Notes under the pieces: model-generated
What the model was told of the DNA's origin: nothing
Databases searched by the model: none
The model's input: the letters and a program-made list of their open reading frames with translations, nothing else
Shown here: piece by piece, positions 7,140 to 15,350 of the stretch
How the letters are laid out: every line of letters begins with the position of its first letter
Numbering within the stretch: position 1 is the first letter of the stretch
Source of the DNA: Acidobacteriota bacterium
GTDB taxonomy: Bacteria > Acidobacteriota > Blastocatellia > Pyrinomonadales > Pyrinomonadaceae
Length of the DNA: 64,000 nt
Assembly (NCBI GenBank): GCA_023389035.1
Contig: JAEWFC010000012.1
Coordinates: 1-64,000, forward strand
Reading direction: 5' to 3'
Position numbers and translations under genes: made by a program

Positions 7140-8795
7140 ATGAATTCTATGTATCCCGAAAAGCGTTCAGCGAAGCTATTTTTGTTTTTTCTAGTAGTTT
7201 TTTCGCTAACGTTCCCTACGGCCGCTGCTCAAACTCGTAAGACCGCTGCAAAACCCGCAGCTAAGACTACGGCGGCCAAGAAAAAGGATGCTAAGAAAGT
7301 TCCTGCCAAAACCGCTGTAACCTCAAAGAAAGCACAATCAAAAACGGCTAACTCAAAGACCGCGAAGACCTCCTCAAAGAACAAAAAGCCGACCGCCAAG
7401 GAACTGGCTGCCCAGAAGAAAGCTGAGCGCAACGCTCCTAAGAAACTGACTGCGGCACAGAAACGGGCCCAGGCCGAAAAGGAACGTAAAGAAGCCGCTC
7501 GACGAGCCGCTGCACTTGCTGAACAGCGTCGGCGTGAACAGATCGCCCGCGAGGCTCGCGAACGCAAGATCGCTTTCGAAAAAGGCCTGCGAACCGAGAC
7601 GATCGCGAACATATTAAAGGATTCGACAGAGGGCGAGGACCTTCGCGTGCGGCAAACCGCTATTAATGCTTTAGGTGAACGAGCGGGAACGGTCGTCGTG
7701 ATGGAGGCGAAAACCGGGAAGATCGTTTCTATGGTCAACCAGGAATGGGCCGTCCGCCACGGTTTTAAACCCTGCTCGACGATCAAATTGGTCACTGGTG
7801 TCGCCGGATTACACGAAGGCCTGATCACCGACGATGGACGCGTTACGGGAACGGTTGGAGGGATGGATCTCGATGACGCTCTAGCTCGGTCGAACAATCC
7901 ATATTTCCAGCGTGTCGGTGCAAATCTGGGCAGCGATAAGATGATCGCTTACGCTAAGCGTCTCGGGCTAGGCCAGCCGACCGGTATCAATTTAGAAAGA
8001 GAGAACCCTGGAAAGCTCCCTTACGGCAACAATAACCCGCGTATATATTCGCATGCTGACGATTTTGAAGTAACGCCGCTGCAACTCGCAGTGATGGTCA
8101 CCGCGATCGCCAATGGCGGCGAACGTGTTGTTCCGAAGGTCTCGAAGGCGCGCGTTGAGCGAACGTCGATGACACGCTCGGTTCGCGGCGTAATAGGTTT
8201 GCCGGACAGAAGTATTCAGGGCGTTATTCCGGGAATGATCGGTGCCGCGGAATATGGAACGGCACGCCGCGGCGTTGATGCCTCGATGGGCGTTGCCGGA
8301 AAGACCGGTTCATGCATCGGACGCGGTTCCTGGGTCGGATTGTTCGCATCTGTCGCACCGATCGAAGATCCCAAATACGCGGTCGTTGTGATAACGCGCG
8401 GACAGTCGGAACGAGGCCGGATCGCCGCAGCGATCGCCGGCCAGATATACAAAACGCTCACTTCGGAGATCAAACGAGATGCCGAAAAGACGCTTGCTCT
8501 AAAGAAGGTCAAACCCGTGCAGCCGACCGCAACAGCTGAGGCCGATGATGAAGAGGCCGATGATGATTCGCCGGAGATCGAGACTGATCCGGTCGAGCCG
8601 TCGCCCAGAAAGGTAATTGTCGCGGGATCATCCGAGTCCCGGCCCGTTAACCAACCGGTTGACCCGGCTCGCAAGATCGTGACGAAGACGACCCAGACCG
8701 CACCGGTCTTTAAGAACGTAGTGATCCCTTATTCGAAGGAAGCTGGCGGTCCTAAAGAACCTGCCAAGGAACGGCCGCGTGTGGTCGTAAACTAG
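7140..8795 (+). CDS. Penicillin-binding transpeptidase with a Lys/Ala-rich N-terminal arm
   Basis: A 551-residue exported serine transpeptidase/penicillin-binding protein acting on peptidoglycan stem peptides in the periplasm. Residues 1-30 are a signal peptide or anchor (LFLFFLVVFSLTF, then AAAQ). Residues 31-150 are extremely rich in Lys, Ala, Thr and Arg, passing into a charged coiled-coil-like segment. The catalytic triad of motifs is present: STIK (Ser213), SNN (Ser251) and KTGS (Lys388). The C-terminus is an acidic then proline-rich tail. No glycosyltransferase domain and no recognisable class B dimerisation domain precede the transpeptidase core, so it is a compact variant. The polycationic arm could bind anionic wall or envelope polymers (inference). 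A strong terminator follows, so it is monocistronic. Confidence 0.85.
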   Translation: MNSMYPEKRSAKLFLFFLVVFSLTFPTAAAQTRKTAAKPAAKTTAAKKKDAKKVPAKTAVTSKKAQSKTANSKTAKTSSKNKKPTAKELAAQKKAERNAPKKLTAAQKRAQAEKERKEAARRAAALAEQRRREQIAREARERKIAFEKGLRTETIANILKDSTEGEDLRVRQTAINALGERAGTVVVMEAKTGKIVSMVNQEWAVRHGFKPCSTIKLVTGVAGLHEGLITDDGRVTGTVGGMDLDDALARSNNPYFQRVGANLGSDKMIAYAKRLGLGQPTGINLERENPGKLPYGNNNPRIYSHADDFEVTPLQLAVMVTAIANGGERVVPKVSKARVERTSMTRSVRGVIGLPDRSIQGVIPGMIGAAEYGTARRGVDASMGVAGKTGSCIGRGSWVGLFASVAPIEDPKYAVVVITRGQSERGRIAAAIAGQIYKTLTSEIKRDAEKTLALKKVKPVQPTATAEADDEEADDDSPEIETDPVEPSPRKVIVAGSSESRPVNQPVDPARKIVTKTTQTAPVFKNVVIPYSKEAGGPKEPAKERPRVVVN

Positions 8796-8821
8796 ATCGA
8801 TTCTGTCGACCAAGATAATAA

Positions 8822-8862
8822 GACGCCGGCGTACTGAATGGTCGCCGGCGTCATTCTTTTTT
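8822..8862 (+). terminator. Rho-independent terminator after the transpeptidase gene
   Basis: Perfect 10-bp stem GACGCCGGCG (8822-8831) with CGCCGGCGTC (8843-8852), an 11-base loop, then ATTCTTTTTT. It lies 27 bases after the stop codon. Confidence 0.88.
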
Positions 8863-8874
8863 GACCGCTTTTCC

Positions 8875-8904
8875 TTGACAGAATGACCGCCGCTACGGGA
8901 TTAT
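8875..8904 (+). promoter_or_regulatory. Candidate sigma-70 promoter for the secreted helical protein
   Basis: A perfect TTGACA at 8875-8880 is followed after 18 bases by GATTAT at 8899-8904 (4 of 6). It sits just after the terminator of the preceding gene and would give a leader of about 170 bases before the start at 9079. Confidence 0.4.
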
Positions 8905-9078
8905 TTAGAATTCCGCGATTCCGGATCTTTGGTCGCCTTGCTCTATTTATGTTCCGGATTTTCTTGCAACTATTCACAAATGCTATTCATCAGAACTCAC
9001 GCGAAACCGATGAAATTGCATTGGGTTATCGCGGTAAGAAGTAACGTTTCATAATAAGTTCGGAGGATGGGTCAAGTA

Positions 9079-10257
9079 ATGAAAAAAGCAAAGAAGTTTT
9101 TGGGTTTTGGAATGGTGGTCGCCGCGTTCGTTTTCGCGGGTTCGACCACGGCAGCCGCACAAGCAGCGTGCGATGATGTGGATGGCTATACAGCACTCTA
9201 TAACAAGATGCTCGAGGTCTATGACAAGACTAACGATGCTGCCGCGATGAAGTCAGCCGCAACATACGGCAAAGAATATCTTGAGAAGTACGGAACGTGC
9301 GAACCGACCAAAGAGGTAGCTGATTGGGTCAAGGCCCAGATGCCGACCTGGGAAAAGCGTGTGAAAGAGATCGAGGCCGATGCGAAGGTCAAAGCTCTTG
9401 ACGCAAAATTCACTGCCGGGCTTAAGGCCAGCAATTGGGATGACGCCTTTTCAGCCGGCCGCGAGCTTTCGACGATGTTCCCTGACAAATCGCTCAACAT
9501 CGTGATCCCGTTGGGTGCTGTCGGCCTGTACGAGTCCTACAAGAAGAATCCGAAGTACGCCGACGAGTCGCTTCGCTTTGCAAAAATGGCGATCGACAAG
9601 ATGAAGGCCGGCGAGGCTTCGATCAACAATCAGTTCGGTGTTTTCCCTTATGCCTACGGCAACAAGGAAGACGCCATGAGCGAGATGACGTATGCAATCG
9701 CTCATATCACCTATTACGACAAGGGCGACAAAAAGGCTGCTCTGCCGTACTACTATGAGGTCGCTCAGATGGCGGGCCGCAACAAGACGGAGCCGCGTGT
9801 TTTTGTGACCGTCGGTGGTTACTACCTCGACGAAGCCAAGAAGATCGCAGACCAGATCCAGCCGATGGTGACCGAGTACAACGCCGAGGCAACAACCGTC
9901 GAGCGTAAGATCGAGCTTGATAAGGAGATCAAGGCAAAAGAGGCTGTTTATAAGGCATACGAAGAGCGTGCACTCGACGCATTTGGCCGTGCCCATAAGG
10001 TCGCAAAGGACACTACGGCTGCTGAAAAGCAGTATCGTGCAACGCTCTACAAAACGCTGCAGGATATCTATAAGAGCCGCTTCGGTAAGACTGATGGACT
10101 GGACAGCTGGATCGCGACTACAGTCGCAAAGCCGCTTCCGAATCCTAACTCGGAAGTGACCCCGGTCACCGATCCGACTGACGCCGACGCTGACACCACA
10201 ACGTCGGCTACCGCTCCTGCCGGCAACGGCAAGACTGCTGCGGTTGCAAAGCCGTAG
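9079..10257 (+). CDS. Exported alpha-helical protein, unknown function
   Basis: No named family recognised. I place the start at the ATG at 9079, giving 392 residues, because GGAGG at 9062-9066 lies 12 bases upstream; an in-frame ATG at 9067 directly abuts that motif and is less likely. Residues 1-28 form a clear signal peptide (KKAKKFLGFGMVVAAFVFAGSTT.., AAAQA). The mature protein is Lys/Glu/Ala-rich with repeated helix-turn-helix-like stretches (for example WVKAQMPTWEKRVKEIEADAKV) suggesting a TPR-like or tetrameric helical fold. The last 35 residues are Thr/Asp/Ala-rich and probably disordered. It has its own putative promoter and a terminator, so it is a single-gene unit. A periplasmic scaffold is possible but unproven. 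Confidence 0.75.
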   Translation: MKKAKKFLGFGMVVAAFVFAGSTTAAAQAACDDVDGYTALYNKMLEVYDKTNDAAAMKSAATYGKEYLEKYGTCEPTKEVADWVKAQMPTWEKRVKEIEADAKVKALDAKFTAGLKASNWDDAFSAGRELSTMFPDKSLNIVIPLGAVGLYESYKKNPKYADESLRFAKMAIDKMKAGEASINNQFGVFPYAYGNKEDAMSEMTYAIAHITYYDKGDKKAALPYYYEVAQMAGRNKTEPRVFVTVGGYYLDEAKKIADQIQPMVTEYNAEATTVERKIELDKEIKAKEAVYKAYEERALDAFGRAHKVAKDTTAAEKQYRATLYKTLQDIYKSRFGKTDGLDSWIATTVAKPLPNPNSEVTPVTDPTDADADTTTSATAPAGNGKTAAVAKP

Positions 10258-10302
10258 TTGAAAACGGGCCCTTCGACGGGCTTATTATGAAACGCGGAGA
10301 AG

Positions 10303-10336
10303 GCCGGGCACGTTAGCGTGCTCGGCTTTCTTTATT
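10303..10336 (+). terminator. Rho-independent terminator before rnc
   Basis: GCCGGGCACG (10303-10312) pairs with CGTGCTCGGC (10317-10326) with one G-U pair and a TTAG loop, followed by TTTCTTTATTT. It ends the secreted-protein transcript 32 bases ahead of the rnc start. Confidence 0.8.
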
Positions 10337-10367
10337 TCCGTACGGCGAATAGAATCTTCATCTGAGG

Positions 10368-11084
10368 ATGAAGTACACCGATCTAGAAAACCTGCTTGGT
10401 TACCGTTTCAGCGACGTCTCGCTGCTCGAACGGGCACTCACGCACCGTTCGTGGGCACATGAAAATGGCGGTGCGAGAGGCCGAAGATCGCCAAGCCGTG
10501 ACAACGAGTCGATGGAGTTCGTTGGCGACTCGGTGCTGGGAATGGCGATCGCTGAGCACTTGTTCAGGACAAATCCGGAAATGACAGAGGGTAGCCTGAC
10601 GCTGATGAAACACAAGCTTGTCAGTTCGGCGACGCTGGCCGAACTCGCAGGTAAGCTGCGGCTCAATGAATTCGTGCGGATCGGACGCGGGGAGGAATTA
10701 TCAGGCGGCCGAAGTAAGGACAACATAGCCGCTGACACGCTTGAATCAGTTATCGCGGCTATATTCCTGGATGGCGGATACGAGGCCGCCCGGGAATTTG
10801 TGACAAAGCTTTTTATCGATGAACTGACGGATCTGACCCCCGGAATGTCGCTCGATCCAAAGACGACTCTTCAAGAGCTGCTGCAGGCAGATAAACGGCC
10901 TGCTCCGTCGTACCAGCTACTCAGATCTGAAGGTCCTCCGCATGACCGCACCTTCTTCGTTGAGGCGGTCTGGGACATAGGACGTGCTTCCGGAACCGGG
11001 CGCTCACTGAAAGCCGCGGAAATGGATGCAGCGGCGGCCGCTCTCGTTGAGATCGCAAATAGTGAGGTTCGCGAAGCCTCGTAG
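10368..11084 (+). CDS. rnc: Ribonuclease III
   Basis: A 238-residue double-strand-specific endoribonuclease that processes rRNA precursors and structured mRNAs. The catalytic domain (1-150) shows the signature NESMEFVGDSVLG, where the metal-binding residues are Glu50 and Asp54, and DTLESVIAAIFLDGG carrying Glu126. The usual NERLEF is NESMEF here. A double-stranded RNA-binding domain follows at about 165-235 (DPKTTLQELLQ ... ASGTGRSLKAAEMDAAAAAL). It is followed by lepB after 25 bases, a neighbour often seen with rnc. Confidence 0.96.
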   Translation: MKYTDLENLLGYRFSDVSLLERALTHRSWAHENGGARGRRSPSRDNESMEFVGDSVLGMAIAEHLFRTNPEMTEGSLTLMKHKLVSSATLAELAGKLRLNEFVRIGRGEELSGGRSKDNIAADTLESVIAAIFLDGGYEAAREFVTKLFIDELTDLTPGMSLDPKTTLQELLQADKRPAPSYQLLRSEGPPHDRTFFVEAVWDIGRASGTGRSLKAAEMDAAAAALVEIANSEVREAS

Positions 11085-11109
11085 TAATCTGATATATTTG
11101 AGTCAATTT

Positions 11110-11946
11110 ATGAGCAATCTTGCCTCGGAGAAGCCGACCGACGAAAGCACTGAAAAGAAGCCTTTGGGGCCGCCGAAATCCGTTTTCCGCGAATATTTTG
11201 AATCCTTTACCGTCACGCTGATCATGGCGATCTTCGGGATGACGTTCATCATTCAAGCGGTGACCGTCCCTACCGGTTCGATGCAAAACACGATACTGGT
11301 CGGCGACTATCTGCTGGTGAATAAGTTCATCTTTTCACCGGGCGGTAATCCTCTGCCGTTCCTGCCAATGCGGGATATCGAGCGTGGCGACATCATTGTC
11401 TTCAAGTACCCAGGAGACGCGGTTAACCCCGGTTCTGATAGGGCCCGCGGCTTAGTTAAATATCAGATCAACTATGTAAAGCGTGTGATCGGGCTTCCTG
11501 GCGAGATCGTGGTTTTCAAGAACAACGAGGTTTTTGTCAACGGGGAGCCGCTAGCAGAGCACCGCATTATCGGTGATGCCGACAACGACATCTCGGCATT
11601 GACCACTCGTGAATTCGAAGAGCGACTGCCCGAAGACAAGTGGTCAGTTTACTATTCAGAGCGGAGTATGAATGCCGTCAGGAATGGCCGCAACATATCA
11701 ACGTCCGATTGGGATTTCGGCGTAGAAGGCAAGCCTATTGTGGTTCCCGAAAACCATTTCTTTGTAATGGGCGATAGCCGTGACCGCAGCGATGACAGCC
11801 GCGGATGGGGTTTTGTGCCGCGCGAGCTCATCGTCGGCAGGGCAATGTTCGTGTACTGGTCTTGCGATCGTGGAGCATCAAATGGCGATATGTTTGGATG
11901 CCTTACTCATCCCAGGCTCGACCGCATCGGCAGATTTGTTAAATGA
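11110..11946 (+). CDS. lepB: Signal peptidase I
   Basis: A membrane-bound serine protease of 278 residues that removes signal peptides from exported proteins. The open frame extends upstream into rnc, but the ATG at 11110 gives the expected layout: a short cytoplasmic tail, one membrane helix at about 33-50, and the catalytic Ser57 in PTGSMQNTI. The general base is Lys124 in VKRVIGLPGE. The late signature is GDSRDRSDDSRGWGFVP. An insert of about 40 residues between the Lys box and GDSRD is longer than in the smallest family members. The stop overlaps the start of psuG by 4 bases (ATGA), indicating translational coupling. Confidence 0.95.
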   Translation: MSNLASEKPTDESTEKKPLGPPKSVFREYFESFTVTLIMAIFGMTFIIQAVTVPTGSMQNTILVGDYLLVNKFIFSPGGNPLPFLPMRDIERGDIIVFKYPGDAVNPGSDRARGLVKYQINYVKRVIGLPGEIVVFKNNEVFVNGEPLAEHRIIGDADNDISALTTREFEERLPEDKWSVYYSERSMNAVRNGRNISTSDWDFGVEGKPIVVPENHFFVMGDSRDRSDDSRGWGFVPRELIVGRAMFVYWSCDRGASNGDMFGCLTHPRLDRIGRFVK

Positions 11947-12836
11947 AGATCACGTTTAACGAAGAGGTTGCGGGTGCCCAACATTTCGACACGCCGATCG
12001 TCGCCCTGGAATCTACTGTCATCGCTCACGGACTCCCGTATCCTCAAAACATCGAAACAGCCTATAAGCTCGAGCGAATAGTTCGCGAGGCGGGCGCCGT
12101 TCCGGCAACTATCGCCGTTTTTGACGGCAGCCCTACGGTAGGCCTGAACGAGCAGCAATATGAGCTGCTTGCGACGTCTAGAGATATTCGAAAGCTTTCA
12201 GTTCGTGATCTGCCGATCGCGGTTGCAGGCAAGTTAAATGGAGCGACGACCGTATCGACCACTGCGATGATCGCTCATCAGGCCGGGATCAGGACGTTTG
12301 CGACGGGTGGAATCGGCGGCATACACCGCGGCGGCACAGGCGATATTTCTGCTGATCTTCCGGTCCTCGAACGTACGCCGATCGTCGTGGTCTGCTCAGG
12401 AGCTAAACTTATCCTCGATCTTCCTGCGACTCGAGAGTGGCTTGAAACCTGGGGAATTACGGTGCTCGGCTGGAAAACCGACAGCTTTCCTGCTTTTTAT
12501 TCGCGATCGAGCGGGCTGACGATCGATCAGCGGGTGGAAATTGCGCAAGATGTCAGCCGGATCGTTGACGGACGGGATGAGGTTGGTCTCAACAGTGCCG
12601 TGCTGGTGACGGTACCCGTTCCTGACACGGCCGAGATGGCTGCTGAGGAGATCGAAAGGCTGCTTGCGGAAGCTCTTCGATCGGCAGCGGAGCACGGGAT
12701 CAAAGGCAAGGATGTGACGCCGTTTCTCCTATCGGAACTGACCTCCCGAAGCGAAGGCCGTACGCTCAAAGCCAACATTGCATTGCTCGAAAACAACGCC
12801 CGCGTAGCCGCCGAGATCGCGAAAGCTATCGGCTAA
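11943..12836 (+). CDS. psuG: Pseudouridine-5'-phosphate glycosidase
   Basis: A 297-residue cytosolic enzyme that cleaves the C-C glycosidic bond of pseudouridine 5'-phosphate, giving uracil and ribose 5-phosphate in pseudouridine salvage. Family text is present throughout: ALESTVIAHGLPYPQN near the N-terminus, TTVSTTAMIAHQAGI, FATGGIGGIHRG and CSGAKLILDLPATREWLETWG. The pseudouridine kinase partner (psuK) is not in the window, so the pathway may be completed elsewhere. Coupled to lepB by an ATGA overlap, and its stop overlaps the convergent neighbour's stop by 4 bases. Confidence 0.95.
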   Translation: MKITFNEEVAGAQHFDTPIVALESTVIAHGLPYPQNIETAYKLERIVREAGAVPATIAVFDGSPTVGLNEQQYELLATSRDIRKLSVRDLPIAVAGKLNGATTVSTTAMIAHQAGIRTFATGGIGGIHRGGTGDISADLPVLERTPIVVVCSGAKLILDLPATREWLETWGITVLGWKTDSFPAFYSRSSGLTIDQRVEIAQDVSRIVDGRDEVGLNSAVLVTVPVPDTAEMAAEEIERLLAEALRSAAEHGIKGKDVTPFLLSELTSRSEGRTLKANIALLENNARVAAEIAKAIG

Positions 12837-13579
12837 GGGGTCGCGGCCGCGTTCACATTCATCTTTTCTTTCAGCGAATCCAACCGCTTTCTTGCTTCCG
12901 CAGCTTCATTCGTATTCGGGTATTTCGCGACGGCCTCCCTCCACGCGGCACCGTCGTAGTGGTACCGACGCGTAACAGGGTTGAACAAGAATGTGACGCC
13001 TAATTTCCGGTACCGGTCTAGACCCACATAGCTCAAATAGTACGAGTGAAGCGGTGCGCCGGAGGCGGCCATCATTCGTCGGCTCAGACGGTTTCCGGCA
13101 TCGCGAGCCAGCTTGACGGCGAGATCTTCGACTAGGTCGCCAAAAAGAAGCAAAAGCGGGGCACGGAACTGCGACGTGGGGTATGTATTAAAGAAATGTA
13201 CTGCCGCCTCGATCTGGTCGAAACCGTTTGCAGCGTGCACCAGCCGTGCGAATCGCTCCTCGTCCGCGGGCCTGAACTTCCCAAAAACGGCATCTGCCTG
13301 GATCCAGCCTGACGCGGGCGGCATCGCCGTTACGCGATAAAATTTCACGCCATCGGCCTCGGTGACGCCCATTATCTTGACCTTTCTGCCCATCCGCATT
13401 CGCTGGGCCGGTTCAGCATAAAGGCTCGGTCGGCTGCGAAGCACGGAGATCGACTCATCCATGACCATGGCGGTCTGGCCGATCTCCGCCGAGCGAACGG
13501 TCGTAGTACGACGTTTTTGAGCGTCGGCAATGGACGCGAGGGTAAGTATAAACGCAACTATAGTGAGGAAATTACGCAT
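12833..13579 (-). CDS. Exported SH3-like domain protein, unknown function
   Basis: A 248-residue protein with an N-terminal signal peptide (FLTIVAFILTLASIADA). Residues 40-105 resemble a bacterial SH3 domain: LRSRPSLYAEPAQRMRMGRKVKIMG ... FYRVTAMPPASGWI. The remainder is helical with a hydrophobic LLLLFGDLVEDLAV stretch and a TPR-like C-terminal AVAKYPNTNEAAEARKRLDSL. It probably acts in the periplasm, perhaps on peptidoglycan as other bacterial SH3 domains do (inference). It is 27 bases downstream of ruvC on the same strand and may be co-transcribed with it. Confidence 0.75.
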   Translation of the reverse strand: MRNFLTIVAFILTLASIADAQKRRTTTVRSAEIGQTAMVMDESISVLRSRPSLYAEPAQRMRMGRKVKIMGVTEADGVKFYRVTAMPPASGWIQADAVFGKFRPADEERFARLVHAANGFDQIEAAVHFFNTYPTSQFRAPLLLLFGDLVEDLAVKLARDAGNRLSRRMMAASGAPLHSYYLSYVGLDRYRKLGVTFLFNPVTRRYHYDGAAWREAVAKYPNTNEAAEARKRLDSLKEKMNVNAAATP

Positions 13580-13606
13580 ATCCGTATGATCTTGTTTTAG
13601 ACTCTA

Positions 13607-14107
13607 TTAACGTTTCGCAGCTCGCAGCCGGTTAGCTGCACCTGCGTGATGAAAATGGCAAATGGCAATAGCGAGGGCGTCGGCGGCGTCGTGCGGCGTG
13701 GGGACGCTCTTTAGCCGAAGCAATATCTTTACCATTTCGCCGACCTGATGTTTCTCGGCATTTCCGTGACCGACAACGGTTTGTTTTATCAGCCGCGGTG
13801 CGTATTCAGCTATCTCGAGCGAGCGCTGCTCGGCCAGCAGCAGGACGACGCCGCGAACCTGGCCCAGCTTCATCGCGACCTTCACGTTGACCGAGTAAAA
13901 GGCGTCCTCGACCGAGACCACATCCGGGTTATACTGCTCGATCACCGCCGCAACGCCGTCGAATATGGTCGCGAGGCGTTTCGAGAATGCGAGTTTCGGG
14001 TCGGAGCGGACCGTGCCGAAATCCACCGCCGAATATCGCGAGCCCGAGCCTTCGACAATACCCCAGCCCAGCGTTTCGCTCCCGGGATCGATTCCTAAAA
14101 CACGCAT
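13607..14107 (-). CDS. ruvC: Holliday junction resolvase RuvC
   Basis: A 166-residue endonuclease that cuts Holliday junctions symmetrically during recombinational repair together with RuvAB. All four acidic catalytic residues can be placed by alignment: Asp7 (LGIDPGSE), Glu67 (SVEDAFY), Asp140 and Asp143 (TPHDAADALAIA). The length matches the family, with a short basic tail. No ruvA or ruvB lies in the window, so the ruv genes are dispersed. Confidence 0.96.
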   Translation of the reverse strand: MRVLGIDPGSETLGWGIVEGSGSRYSAVDFGTVRSDPKLAFSKRLATIFDGVAAVIEQYNPDVVSVEDAFYSVNVKVAMKLGQVRGVVLLLAEQRSLEIAEYAPRLIKQTVVGHGNAEKHQVGEMVKILLRLKSVPTPHDAADALAIAICHFHHAGAANRLRAAKR

Positions 14108-14256
14108 TTACAACAGAAGGGCGATCAGGTCGTGATGAGGATAACCGATGTATTTTCACGAAATCAAGCCCGCTCGCGGCCCGAACCATATAGTTTGTAA
14201 ATCGATGCTATAAACATTATGATTTCTGAGAACGAAGCAGGTAATAACGCACAGCA

Positions 14257-15177
14257 ATGAACGTCTCTGCCACGGCTATCCAGCCGCTAGAATCAGTACG
14301 TATCCTACTCGCTGACGTGATCGACTACGCCGGCCTTTTTCCGCCGTCGCAGTTGAGCATGCAGGAGGCCGTGCTGAATTTTGCGACGTACAGGATGAGC
14401 AATTACGGATGGATGCTGGGCCGCTTTGTTACGCCCGCATCGCGGCTGACAGAATTCATGGACCACGCCGGAGACTTTGTTTCTCGTGATCCCGCGGCCG
14501 AACGTTGGCGTCTGAGCGTGATCGCGGGCGAGGACATCAATCAAACCTTCAAGGAGATCCGTGAGTTTCAAAGGCTTTTTCCGAACGGTGTCGTGATCGA
14601 CACGCTTGAGGTAAAGGCCGCCACCGCCTCCAAGATCGAAAATACGGTCAACGGTGTTCCCGAAGGAATAACAACCTATTTTGAGGTGGCACCGGGTCGA
14701 ACGTTCGTCGAACTGATCACGGCACTGGCCGTCAAGCGGCAGCGGGCGAAGATCCGGACGGGCGGCGTCGTGGCCGAAGATTTCCCGCGGTCCCGGGAGA
14801 TAATACGCTTTGTACGGACGTGCATGGCCGCTAACGTGCCGTTTAAGGCCACTGCAGGCCTCCACCACCCCATTCGGTGCTATAAACCGCTTACGTACGC
14901 CGAGAACGCTCCGCGAGGCACAATGCACGGCTTTCTCAATATGCTGATGATGACGGGCTTCGCTCGCGAAAGCTATCGAGTAAGCATGCTCGAGGAAGTG
15001 ATGGAAGAGGAATTCGAAGAGGTGTTCCAGTTCTCAGAGCTTGGCGTTAAGTGGCGAGAAGAGCATTTTCTCAGCAATTCCCAGCTTGATCTGCTGCGTC
15101 GCCGCGGCATGTTGTCGTTCGGATCGTGCTCTTTTGATGAACCGATAGCAGATCTGCAAGGCCTTGGACTGCTATAG
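14257..15177 (+). CDS. Conserved-looking protein of unknown function beside fumarylacetoacetase
   Basis: A 306-residue soluble protein without signal peptide or membrane segment. I do not recognise a named family. Visible features are an N-terminal LLADVIDYAGLFPPSQLSM, a strand-rich middle, FKATAGLHHPIR near residue 200 that recalls a TIM-barrel active-site strand, and an acidic helix EEVMEEEFEEVF near 250. The regular alternation of beta strands and helices suggests a barrel-type enzyme (inference). The start ATG at 14257 is preceded by AGCAGG. It is separated from fahA by an inverted-repeat element, so a shared role in aromatic amino acid breakdown is only a guess. Confidence 0.7.
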   Translation: MNVSATAIQPLESVRILLADVIDYAGLFPPSQLSMQEAVLNFATYRMSNYGWMLGRFVTPASRLTEFMDHAGDFVSRDPAAERWRLSVIAGEDINQTFKEIREFQRLFPNGVVIDTLEVKAATASKIENTVNGVPEGITTYFEVAPGRTFVELITALAVKRQRAKIRTGGVVAEDFPRSREIIRFVRTCMAANVPFKATAGLHHPIRCYKPLTYAENAPRGTMHGFLNMLMMTGFARESYRVSMLEEVMEEEFEEVFQFSELGVKWREEHFLSNSQLDLLRRRGMLSFGSCSFDEPIADLQGLGLL

Positions 15178-15194
15178 GCGGATAAACAAGTATC

Positions 15195-15306
15195 CGCAGG
15201 CAGAAACCCGCGCGGTAGCAAGGGTGTTGGTGGAAAGCAGACCTGTTAGAGTGATCGGACAAAGATTCCAAGAACACCCTCCCTACGGGTCGGGTTTCCG
15301 CCTGCG
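15195..15306. repeat. Imperfect 34-bp inverted repeat, MITE-like
   Basis: The arms at 15195-15228 and 15273-15306 match at 28 of 34 positions in inverted orientation around a 44-base centre. The outer part CGCAGGC-GAAACCCG is nearly perfect. A related AACCC-GGTAGCAAG string recurs directly downstream at about 15315-15333, outside the repeat. It lies in the gap between two plus-strand genes and codes for nothing convincing. The structure fits a short palindromic interspersed element. Confidence 0.65.
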
Positions 15307-15350
15307 TGGTCGGCGAACCCACTTGGGTAGCAAGCGTGTAAAATAAAGCG

